Assembly: GCF_013368755.1 (NCBI RefSeq)
Contig: NC_049562.1
Coordinates: 4,464,001-4,528,000, forward strand
Direction: 5' to 3'
Source: Talaromyces rugulosus
Lineage: Eukaryota > Ascomycota > Eurotiomycetes > Eurotiales > Trichocomaceae
Length of the DNA stretch: 64,000 nucleotides
Part shown: positions 35,695-45,463 of the stretch, piece after piece
Layout: each line of letters starts with the position of its first letter
Position numbering within the stretch: the first letter of the stretch is position 1
The notes under the pieces: model-generated
What the model was told of the DNA's origin: nothing
The model's database searches: none
Seen by the model: the letters and a program-made list of their open reading frames with translations, nothing else
Position numbers and translations under genes: made by a program

Positions 35695-37417
35695 ATCTTG
35701 ACGCCTGACCACATTTCCGTCACAACCGAAGTGTCCGTTGAAACGACACCGAGAGGAGACAGTGGGCCTAGGGTGATGAGAACCTGGGAATATTATCTCA
35801 TGCATTTATATATGCTAGTTATTCTACGCATTATCTCGAGTTACTATGATTTCGACAGACGACGAGTGGATTGATTCTGACATGGAGGGCCATCAGGCCA
35901 AATCTGAACCATATTGAAGCCAAGTCGATGTCTTCGGCTCCCTCCGTCTCGAACGAACCACACAAAGTGCGCAATAATCTCAACCATGTGGCACAGTCTT
36001 TGATGGACGCCGAAGGCAATTAAAGGAGATGGTGTTTTATGTGTGACCTGCGGGAAAGTTCATGAACAGCATGGTTTATTAGCTTAGCCCATTTCGTCGG
36101 TGAATTTTGCAAGATGTCGAACAAGAGGGTTTGTCTACTACTAGTGTAAAGCTCAGCGCGTTTTATGACCGGAGGTCTCTTTAGCAGTCAATCTATGGTT
36201 CATCACAGGCGTCAACAGAGCTTTTCAATGTTACCCAAGTACCTTGTAGATATGGAAGATGAAAACACTCAGTAACATAAGGCATACTTTTTATGAAATC
36301 CGACATTATAATGACAGCATCTGATGCGCTGTATACCACCGTATGACTAGACTACCCTGCCATGGAAGCAAGCTGGTTGCCTTCGCAGATCCGACCAGAT
36401 CCTGGGTGAGACTGCAATAAATTATTATTATTAATTGATAAATTTATTTACATGTAGTGAAAAAATTAATATTTCCTTTATTAATGTTACATGGTCTATC
36501 ATTGTATGGTAAGTTATTTAACCAGTAAACAAATAGCTAATGTGATTGTTCACGTCAGACTTGATGGCAAAAAAAAAAGAGCTAAAGTGATTTAGCTCGA
36601 GTACTTATCATACATGTGTCATAAGAATCTAGAAAATGCTGCCGTCCTCGGCTAGCATTTTCTTCTCTTCTTTTCTGTTTTCCAATTACCGCTGGAGTAT
36701 GGAGTACTTTGTAATCAGTATGATCTATACCGAGAGTCCCCCCCCCCAAAATGAAGAAGACTAAGCAAGCCTAAAATCGACAGGATTTACTCTATCGGTC
36801 TGCAGAATCCGGTCAATCGCGAATGATTTCAATGGTAAAGCTGCTTTATTTGTTGGCCTCATCTAACTGGGCTGAACTCAAATAGTTGGATATTTCGATT
36901 CAGACCTCGAACTCTGACTATTAAAACAAAGAAAAAAAAGAAAACAAGGAAAACAAGGATTAGGCCCGAGTCGCTCGGTTTAAAATCAATAGGTCTTCGG
37001 CCACTGGCCCCTCAGCCAATAATGTTGAAGTTTAAACCGGGGACATGTAAGTCGCATTTCGTACTTCTAACTATACACAGGATAGCTACATGCAGTGTCA
37101 CCTCCTTCGGCAGTGATTTGCCCCGAAAATCTATAGTTTGGACACCACTTATGCACGTACGGAGCACCTGATCATTAACTGATCCGTCACAAAAACAAAA
37201 GCAAATATTCTGAGATCATTTATACAAACAGGGTGTTGCAACGTGTACTACCTGTAGTGGATGAATATGGCTAGCAGCCTAGCACTTCATATTCTTGTCA
37301 CAGATCATCCCCCAAAACGTTGATAAAGTGATAAGTTACTCCGTACTTGTTCTTTTACTCTTTGCAAGCCACGAAAATTGTGTGCTATTCAGCAATAGCT
37401 TTGCGGGCGACCCAATA
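35695..37417. promoter_or_regulatory. Gene-free region with repeat copy B and the terpene synthase promoter
   Basis: 1.7 kb. It contains decayed HNH-locus 3' DNA to about 36180, then repeat copy B, then the presumed promoter of the terpene synthase. An inverted repeat CCGAG-TCG-CTCGG lies at 36966-36978, about 440 bases before the ATG. It has the form of a Zn2Cys6 binding site, but its function is inference. Confidence 0.45.
36184..36560 (+). repeat. Dispersed repeat, copy B (direct, upstream of terpene synthase)
   Basis: Clearly similar to copy C at 40470-40755 from gcagtcaatctatggtt to tgattgttcacg. Copy B has about 90 extra bases after atggaagatga. The right end of the shared stretch corresponds in copy C to the last codons and stop of the dehydrogenase gene, so this is a segmental duplication and not a simple mobile element. 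Confidence 0.85.
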
Positions 37418-39945
37418 ATGTCTATCTTAGATGACTTCCCTTACCAACATTCCCGGACTCTGGAGAAGAGCGAATTGCCAGAAGAATATTTCCACATCCT
37501 TCCTTTTCGAGTATCTAGGCCCAGAGAGGGGATGTTAGAAACTGCGAGGGCGGCGAAGTCTGAATGGGCCAAAGTTGTCGGCAAGGAGGATGCCCCTCTC
37601 ACTGCAGAGGAAATAGATGCCCCTTTGATGTACGTGATGCCAGAATGTCCTCCAGACATGGTGGCTTCTATAATGCGTTTTGGCACTTTTCTAGTGCTAT
37701 GGGACGGTACGTTTCCCGTCATAATCAATCGGAGCCCCCTGGTCTAACGAATTTAGATGAAACGGATGCTCTTGATGGCGAGAAAGTACGTTTAAATGTC
37801 GCCTACGAATGCGTATGTTGACAAAATATTAGCACAAAGTAATTACAGATGATTATTGCCTTGGTCTTATCTCAGAGTGCAAACTAGGAAAGCTTTCACC
37901 TTGCGACTTTGGAATCAACAGCCTATACCTTGATTCAGTTTTTCAATTACTGAAACAGACTACTGGCGATGATCATGCTTACAAGCGTGCGTTGCAAGTA
38001 TTTGAACATATCATGAGATCACAGCCTGTTCCTCCTCTTCATTCCGTGACCTTTGAAGAGTATAAAAAGGTTCGAACCGTGACTATTGCAGGAAAGTGAG
38101 TATCCATTCTTGACTTGCTTACTTGAAACTTTGGGCCAATATTCTATACTTACGGAAGATGACAGGCTGATCGAGGTTCTGCTACCTTCTATACATGGCT
38201 TAAGAATAAGCCAGGAAGAACAAGATTCCGTTTCATCAATAATTGAACAGGGCTGTCTGGCCGTGGGCTTAGCAAATGACCTTTATAGTTTCCCAAAAGA
38301 ATTTGAAGAGCATACCAAGAGCGGGAATATTGATGTAATACACAACGCAATGGCGGTTCTGATGTCGAATTACGGTTATACGGAAGAAGAATCCAAAGAG
38401 ATCCTGAGACAGGAGATTTTGTCTGTCGAGCGAGATGTTCTGGACGCATATGAGTCTTGGAAAAATTCTCCTGTATACAAGCCATCTGATTTGCGCCGCT
38501 ATATGGTTCTTGCAATGTTGGCCCTTGGAGGCGGATGTTATTACCAGGCCCGCTCACCCCGATACCACGGAAGAAAGCTCACTACGTCTGCGACAGATCG
38601 TGCTCAGCTAGTCGGGCGCAGCCATACAGCTTGGAAACTCCGAGGCTACTCTCCCCCGGAATCATTTAAGAAAGACGGAGCACTCTTAAATTCAGAAACA
38701 GAGTCTACAAGACCGGAAAAAGAAAAAGGTGAAGGCACTACTGCGTCAGAAACACCAGATATTCTAGCACCCTTTGAAAAGGCAATGGCAGAGCATGTTA
38801 GTATAAAAATGCACCTTATCATTCTAGTGAGGCTAACGTTACAAGCTATGCATGGCACCTTACAATTATACGAAATCCCTCCCTGGGAAGAAAACTGTCG
38901 GCAGATTAGTTGAATGCTTGCGGGTATGGTTTCAATTGCCTGATGATTCCGGTGACGTCATAGAGAATGTGATCAGTACGCTGTTTCACTCAACGCTTAT
39001 GTTGGTTATAATATCTTCTGCTAGTGTGTTACATCTACTGACCGTATCAATAGGATTGATGACATTGAAGATGGGTCAATTCTTCGGCGTGGGAAGCCAG
39101 CTGCACATACTGTATTTGGCATGAGCCAGACTGTTAATAGCGCAACGTATCTGTATTCTAGAGCAACCACTCAGCTGGAATTACTGAAAAGCCCTGAGTG
39201 CAGAAAAGTCTTCCTCGGTGAGTATACGGCCATTCTAGATTCTCTTTTCCCATTGATTCTTAGACACGTCACTAATACATGTAAAATAAGATGAACTAGA
39301 AACGCTTGCCTTCGGGCAAACTCTTGACCTCTACTGGAAATTCCACAAGACTTGCCCAAAAATCCAGGAATATCTCACAATGGTTGATAACAAGACCGGA
39401 GGATTCTTTCGAATGGCACTGCGGCTTACACAAGTCGAAGCGAAATCTGAGCCATGTCAGGATCTTTCTCATTTAATAACATTGATGGGAAGATACTATC
39501 AAATTCGGGATGATTACCTGAATTTGACGTCTCAAGAGGTACGTGTTATTTATTCTTTAAGTATACATATGAATTATTTATAACAAATGATCTATGAACA
39601 TACCGATATTAATGTGCCGCACAGTACACTGCCAAGAAAGGATTCTGCGATGATCTCTCGGAAGGCAAATTTTCTTTCCCTCTTATTCATACCCTGCAGA
39701 ATAGCCCGACAGCAGACGTTGTACGTGGCCTACTATTCCGTCGGGAAAATGGCACTGGAGATCTTACACCGGAGGTCAAGGCTTATATTGTCTCTGAAAT
39801 GAGATATGCAGGTAGCCTGACCTACACACGAGATACACTGACAGGCCTCTTTGACGCTATGATGGAAGGCTTGGAAAGAGCAGAGGCTAGTCTTGGTATT
39901 AATAAAAGGTTGAGAGCTTTCTTAATTTGGTTGAAAGTAGAATAG
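37418..39945 (+). CDS. Chimeric terpene cyclase / polyprenyl diphosphate synthase
   Basis: Eight exons join in frame to 695 residues: 37418-37706, 37757-37789, 37849-38095, 38166-38796, 38846-39000, 39054-39217, 39291-39538 and 39625-39945. The N-terminal class I cyclase domain has DDETD (residues 96-100), the NSE motif NDLYSFPKE (227-235) and the Arg-Tyr pair SPRYH (322-323). A linker rich in Glu, Ser and Thr spans about 345-390. The C-terminal prenyltransferase has [15 protein letters not shown] (first Asp-rich motif at 454-458) and IRDDYLNL (second, 580-584). Such fungal enzymes build GGPP or GFPP from IPP and DMAPP and cyclise it to a diterpene or sesterterpene. All metal-binding motifs are kept, so it looks functional. 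The intron-2 donor (GTTTAA) is weak, but it is the only one that keeps frame. The product cannot be told. It heads the cluster up to 54 kb. Confidence 0.93.
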
Positions 39946-40213
39946 AGCGTATTTGATTTTGACACGTATAAATTTTTTTAAACACTCTAAAATAATGTTG
40001 TCATTTTTTCAAAAGCTTCTTATTCTAGAGGCAGCCATAGCTACCCATGTTTTCATTAGGACTTTATCTCATATATTAAAAAAACCGTACTGATTAAATG
40101 TTAGTGATTATTAAGTTCTAATACACTAAGACTAAAGAATAACGAAGAAGGTCGGCGTTCACCATATTATTGAACCCTGGTCTGCTCACCCTAATCTGGC
40201 TGCGGTGATACAT

Positions 40214-40440
40214 GCATGAGGCTATACATGCCCCACTGCGATCAACAAATCCTTTGTTCTGGCTCACGGTGTGACAGAGACTGCTGTTTTGACTTCTCAT
40301 GTGATACATGTCTGCTAAAACTCCACTACCCCTCTTCTCATCACCTCTTCTCTATTGTCACTTCTCTCTCACGGTCTACATGATGACCAGCCAACCCCAT
40401 CAGCCATCGTCAACCAAGAGTTCCACGATGAACAATCTTG
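40214..40440 (+). pseudogene. 5' remnant of an HNH-nuclease locus
   Basis: Two short stretches match the region in front of and at the start of the HNH pseudogene at 58 kb: ctatacatgccccactgcg (compare 57540 on) and caaccaagagttccacgatg (compare 58123 on). The body of the gene is missing, and the sequence runs into repeat copy C. I read it as the promoter and first codons of a deleted copy. Confidence 0.65.
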
Positions 40441-40469
40441 ACAGCTGCACCAAAGACCAAATTATCTCT

Positions 40470-40755
40470 TTGGCAGTCAATCTATGGTTTATCACAGGCG
40501 TCAACAGAGCCATTCAACGGTACCCAAGTATTTTATAAATATGGAAGATGAAATACTCTAAAACCAGCTGGCTGCCTTCACAGATCCGACCAGATCTTGG
40601 GAGAGATTGCAATAAATTATCATTATCAGTTGATAAATTTATTTACATATAATAGATAAATCAATATTTCCTCTATTAATATTACATAGTCTATTATTGC
40701 ATGGTATGTTATTTCATCAGTAAACAAATAGCTATTGTGATTGTTCACGCCAGGG
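40470..40755 (+). repeat. Dispersed repeat, copy C (direct, downstream of terpene synthase)
   Basis: Matches copy B (36184-36560) over nearly its whole length and copy A (12181-12290) in its AT-rich core. It overlaps the last codons of the dehydrogenase gene on the minus strand. Together with copy B it brackets the terpene synthase gene. Confidence 0.85.
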
Positions 40756-42693
40756 CGATCCCAGTGAAGGCTCGATAATCGTCAGTATAAAGCTTTTCTT
40801 TCTTCTGGCCATCCAGACCGCAGTGGTAAATATTGCCACCAAGGTCTGTGATGTAAATGCCATTATTGACGAGATCCAACTTCAAGCCGATGGCTTCCTT
40901 GAAATGCCTTGAGAGAGACCGATATTTCTGAGCCTCATTCACTGAGGCAGGAAAACCAAGCACGTCTAGTTGGATCAAGTTCAGTGAGTTGCCACAGGGG
41001 ATTTCGCCCCGATCGGTCCAGTAGAGACGTCGAGATTGCTCATCTATTTCCAAATCCACCGGCTCTGGTAGGTCGTCGAGAATGCACTGGATATCGTCCC
41101 GTGTGCTCGCACATTGACCAGCGGGCATCGTGATATTGGCACCAAAAATGCGACCCTTGCCACCCTTGGAAGGACCTTTCTGAGACCAGTAGAATTTACC
41201 CAGGGTGGGAGCCACGGTAATACCAACGCACCACTTTGTTGCATCTTGACCGTACTCCTTGTAGGAGCCCGTCTCAATCACAGCCTCTAGATCGGATCCG
41301 TCAAAATTGCATCGGAAAACACGCAGCCCTTCCCGATCACAAAAGTAGACCTTTTGTGCTACACTATCAATGGTTAGTTGCTTCGGGGTATTGATAGTTC
41401 CCGGAGCGACGACGGTCTGGACGAGGCTGCCGTCCACGTTGGCCGAGTACACAGCGCCATCAATGTGGCCGGGCACGCCCATGCAGGTCCAAAACATGCG
41501 GCCATTAACGTGGTCAACGGCAATCCCGTCAGGCAGGGCCTGATTGCGAATGAGAACCTTTATTTTCCCCCCTGCCGTAAGTTCAACTATTTGGCCTGAG
41601 TTCAGACTTGGCTCAGCAGCGGAGAGACCCAAATCCAAGACCAAGATCTTTGGGTCTTTGGCAACGACACCATTCCTAGCCTTGGACTTGTCGTCTACTG
41701 GGGGATAAAGACCCCCAAGGGAACATTTGGTTCCCAACTTGCCATGGTTCAAATAGTTTTGTTGTAGAAAGTCAACGGTTTTCTCCGGGGATAGGCCGCG
41801 CTCATCAACATAGTGATGCTCGATGAAGGCCACCGTGTCGAGGCCGACGGCTTTATTCTCTGGTTAGTCGCACACTACGGCTGAAATTTGGAAGGCCGGT
41901 GGATTGTGACTCACCATCCATAGTCCGACAAGGAGCCATGCCTCCTTTGACAAACATTTCCATCCACATTGAGTCGATCTCCTCTGGAACAGAGACACCC
42001 TCTGCTAAAATACTCAAGATCTCGCGTTTAATGGCAGCCCAGAGACGGTTGAAAATGAAGCCTGTGGACTCTTTCCGGGCCAAATACGGCAAGGTAGCAA
42101 CCTCCTTCGAACGCTCAACAATAAATGGGAATATCGCGCTGTCAGTGCACCCATCAGTCATGATTTCCACTATCATGGACTGTGGAGGCATGTAATAATG
42201 CATATTTAAGATACGGGTTTTCGTATTCGCAGAAACCTTCGTGAGCATTTCAGAGGACTTGTATGAAGACGAGTTTGAGGCTAGAATACAGTCCGCAGGA
42301 GCCAGGGCTTCCAGCTCTGCGAATGTGTCAATCTTTAGCTGTATTTTCTCGGGGACAGCCTCAATAACCAGCCAGGCATTTTGAACAGCTCCTTTCAGAT
42401 GTTCAACTGCCTGTACCTTACCGGGTTTCTGCCCGGTCTTCTGGGAATATGACTCCACATTTTCCAGAATATATTCAATACCGTCCGCGCATTGCTCTGC
42501 GCTAGGGTCACGAAGAATCACATCATATCCACCAGATGCCCAAATACATCCTGTATGTAACGAGCGTAGTTAGTATTTATGCCTTTTCTTGGTGCTATCC
42601 GATTCGTTTACCTATGCGCCGACCAAGTACGCCCGCGCCAAGCACGGTAACAGGTCGGTTTCGATATTCCTCTGGTTGTTTCCAGGATTCCAT
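40745..42693 (-). CDS. 3-hydroxyacyl-CoA dehydrogenase fused to a YWTD-type beta-propeller
   Basis: Three exons, 42612-42693, 41915-42550 and 40745-41859, join in frame to 610 residues. Residues 15-190 form the NAD-binding domain of 3-hydroxyacyl-CoA dehydrogenases: GAGVLG (19-24), then VIEAVPEKIQLK and ILASNSSSYKSSEML with the usual catalytic-region Ser/Asn, and NMHYYMPP. The helical C-terminal domain follows (GFIFNRLWAAIKREIL) to about residue 270. The rest is a beta-propeller with repeated YWTD-like strands: RMFWTCMG, KVYFCDREG, KFYWSQKG, RLYWTDRGE and GIYITDLGG. Members of this dehydrogenase class act on hydroxy groups next to a carboxyl, CoA or sugar acid. In this cluster it could oxidise a terpenoid alcohol. 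What the propeller does is unknown. Confidence 0.9.
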
Positions 42694-43477
42694 TGTCGGT
42701 GAGTATATGGTAAATATGATTGTACAATGTAGACTTGATTAAGGAAGAGATTGGATCAGTGCGAGCTAGCAGAAGACGAAATGAAGGGATGATAATCAGC
42801 CCACTATATGGGAAAAAGATGGCGAGAAACTGGAGTCATATTCATCTTTATATACATGTTATTCTCAGTGTATATCGGCTTAAGACGGCATGCCGACTTT
42901 TAGCTGTACAGATGTGTGAAGGAAGGATGGGAATGCCGATTCCGAGGTTTCCATCCCTCGGTAGCGTTTCCTTTCCGACCGAGTCTGTACAGGAAAATTT
43001 CCTAATGGAGAATTAACTCGGAAAGGACGGATTGTGGGCCTCGAGTGGCGCAACGCATTATGTGTGGGCTTGGGACATTTTCCGTCCGGCTTTTGTTGGT
43101 ATCTAGGACCGAGGCAAATGTTGATAACGGAATGATACTGGGCTGCAGTCTAATCAGAAGATACCGTCATATACCTTTGCTCGTCATGCCGTTGATAAGT
43201 AAACCTTATGTGCGACATACTTGTGCCGTAGGTGGCAATTGGCTGCTAGTGTTTTCGACTATCGATACGAAGGCTGTGGTGTTCAGTGTGATGAGGAATT
43301 TGAAAAGTCGTTACCAATATGGGCATATTTATTCCGTGTTTAGAATATGTGATGGCGTATACAACAGTGGCTTTCCTCTTAGTTGGCAAAATTTTATACA
43401 ACAGGTAACAATCTAACAACATGATTTATAATACATAATAATAAACGAACATCCTGTATAACACGAATGTGCTTTCT
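42694..43477. promoter_or_regulatory. Promoter of the dehydrogenase gene with repeated CCGAG sites
   Basis: 784 bases. It holds an inverted repeat CCGAGG-N8-CCTCGG at 42942-42961 and further CCGAG/CTCGG sites near 42980, 43015 and 43109, two of them within TCGGAAAGG or its complement. Similar sites recur in the P450/b5 reductase promoter. They have the CGG half-site form of Zn2Cys6 targets. Binding by the cluster regulator is inference. Confidence 0.5.
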
Positions 43478-44951
43478 CTAGAAGCAAAAAATCTGATCAG
43501 TCATCTTTGAAATCGGTCCAGGAGCCTGGAATCCCATCTCAATCAAACCATTCTTCGACGCGTTAACCATACCCGGCGGACCACAGAGCATAACCTTTGT
43601 ATCAGGAGATGATCCAGGGAGCTTAGCAGCCATTACAGCGGGGGTCACATAACCTTTTCCGTAGGTCCAATCTTTTGGGGGGTGATCCAGCATGTACCAG
43701 AGCTTAAAGTTTCTAGGGTAATCGCGGGCAAATGCTTCTAGCTCCTGCCGCAAGAGAATATCCTCTTCAGTACGGTTGGCATAGATTAGGCTCACTTCCG
43801 TTGTATCAGCATCATCCTCGCAGATGGCGCGAATGAGCTGGTACATCGGGGTAATTCCAGTCCCGCCAGCAATCATCCCAATCTTTTTACAGAGACTGTT
43901 GTGATATTTCATTGCCCCTTTAGGGCCACGGAACTGAACTTGGTCACCCACTTTCAGATTAGCCAAATATTTCCCGGTAAGCAATCCATCTGGGTAGCAT
44001 TTGATCAGTAACTCGATCCTCCCCAAGTCCAAGTTGTTCGACGTTGGCGTGTATGACCTAGCAATAGCTTGTCCATCAACAGTAGCTTTAATAGCAACAT
44101 GCTGGCCGATTGGAAGCCCAACAATACCCTGTGGTCGCGGTAGTTGGAAGACAAAGCGGTATACATTGGGGGCCAGTTGGTCTTTTTTAACCAAGGGGAG
44201 GGCCTTGTATTCCTTCGGGTCAAGGTATCCCTTGAGAAGATGTGGATTTGGCTGTTTGGCGAGGCGAGATTTTATATGAGGGGGATATTTGGTGAATCCA
44301 GAGTCAATTTCAACCATTTTGGATAGTTTTGTTCCAACAAAACCGCCGATCGTAGCACATAGAAGGGTGGCAGCGACAAATCCCTTTGAAAAACCCCCGC
44401 TCAGGACTCCTCCATGAGAAAGGCTAGTCGTAGATCCCCAGTTGCTTAAAACCTGGGACACTTTCGCCAACGCCTCACCATCAACACGGCTTCGAGAGTA
44501 TAGGTAATACAGGAGTGCGCCCCCAAGAGATCCAGGTGCTAGTGCAGTTCCGATAGCAGAAAGAGGCTTCTGAGTGTTTTGGGTGGTTTGAGGCTTTTGC
44601 GGAATGAGCCGAACAGCCTTAGGCTTAGTGAACCCGATGGCATCTTTGACATTGCCAACCAAGTAGGATTCCAAGATATCATTGGCGTCTTTGGAATGGC
44701 CGACGTCCTCATATGCGGCGGTCGCATCGATCCCAGCAACATCAATCAGGACATCTGCACCACCGGGGTGATCTCTCACGTACTCGGTGATATCATACAC
44801 TATACAGTGGTGTTATGGGGCGAGCACTTGACTTAGGGGATGATGGACAGGGAGAAAGCAGCTTACCCTTTCCATGAATGATAATCCACAGGTCGCTTCT
44901 GCTATTGTGGGCTGCTACAGCCTCCACAGTGTATTCTTGCACTGTTGACAT
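43478..44951 (-). CDS. Cytochrome b5 / NADH-cytochrome b5 reductase fusion
   Basis: Two exons, 44867-44951 and 43478-44799, join in frame to 468 residues. The N-terminal cytochrome b5 domain (1-80) has both haem-ligand histidines, in HPGG (39-42) and VGHS (His63). A linker of about 100 residues contains two hydrophobic stretches (near 110-130 and 165-190) that could anchor it to the ER membrane. The C-terminal reductase has the FAD motif RSYTPTS (276 on), GGTGITPMYQ (NAD(P)H binding, 340-346) and CGPPGM (434-439), ending in a near-terminal Phe-Cys-Phe. It would carry electrons from NAD(P)H through FAD to haem. It is divergent from the P450 at 45464, sharing 512 bases of promoter, so it is likely its redox partner. 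Confidence 0.94.
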
Positions 44952-45463
44952 TGTTTCGCTATGTAGTATAGCAGCCGTTCCCAAATATGAGAAAATATCA
45001 ATTGTAAAGAAGATTCCATTGTGGCTGAACGGAGGTGAAGCCTTTAATAACTCTTGTAGGGAATTCTTGGGTCATCGACTTATACACCGGGTTTATGGAC
45101 AATGCTCGGTGAATAAAATTCAATACCGACTGCCGAGTTCCACGGAAAGAACCGGATATTCCCATTATAATTTTCTTTTCAGTAGACAAACCGGTCATAC
45201 AAGAACTTTTGTGCTTCTATAAAATTCGAGTTTCGTGGAAACCGAGGTAATGTGACCAATCGGAAAAGCTAATCGGACGTGATGCCGAGCTTTGTGCCGG
45301 TAATAATAATCATGACAGTGAGGAAGCCAAATAACCCGAATAGGCAATTCGGACCAGTCATAACATATAAAACTCTGCGTTTGTCTCGTCAGCGGTCTTT
45401 CTAAATTACTGACATACATTCATTGTGAGCATTGATGAATGATTGCGGATAATTACCTTCTCA
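44952..45463. promoter_or_regulatory. Shared divergent promoter of b5 reductase and P450 genes
   Basis: 512 bases between two divergent start codons. Motifs GCCGAG, ACCGAGG and TCGGAAA, like those in the dehydrogenase promoter, occur at about 45130, 45240, 45257 and 45282, and TATAAAA occurs at 45219-45225. Co-regulation of the two genes is likely from the layout alone. Confidence 0.55.

Noticed and set aside
37757..37848. Apparent frame break between exons 2 and 3 of the terpene synthase
   Set aside because: With the GTACGT donor at 37786 the frame fails, but the GTTTAA donor at 37790 joins in frame with a 59-base intron, so the gene need not be a pseudogene.
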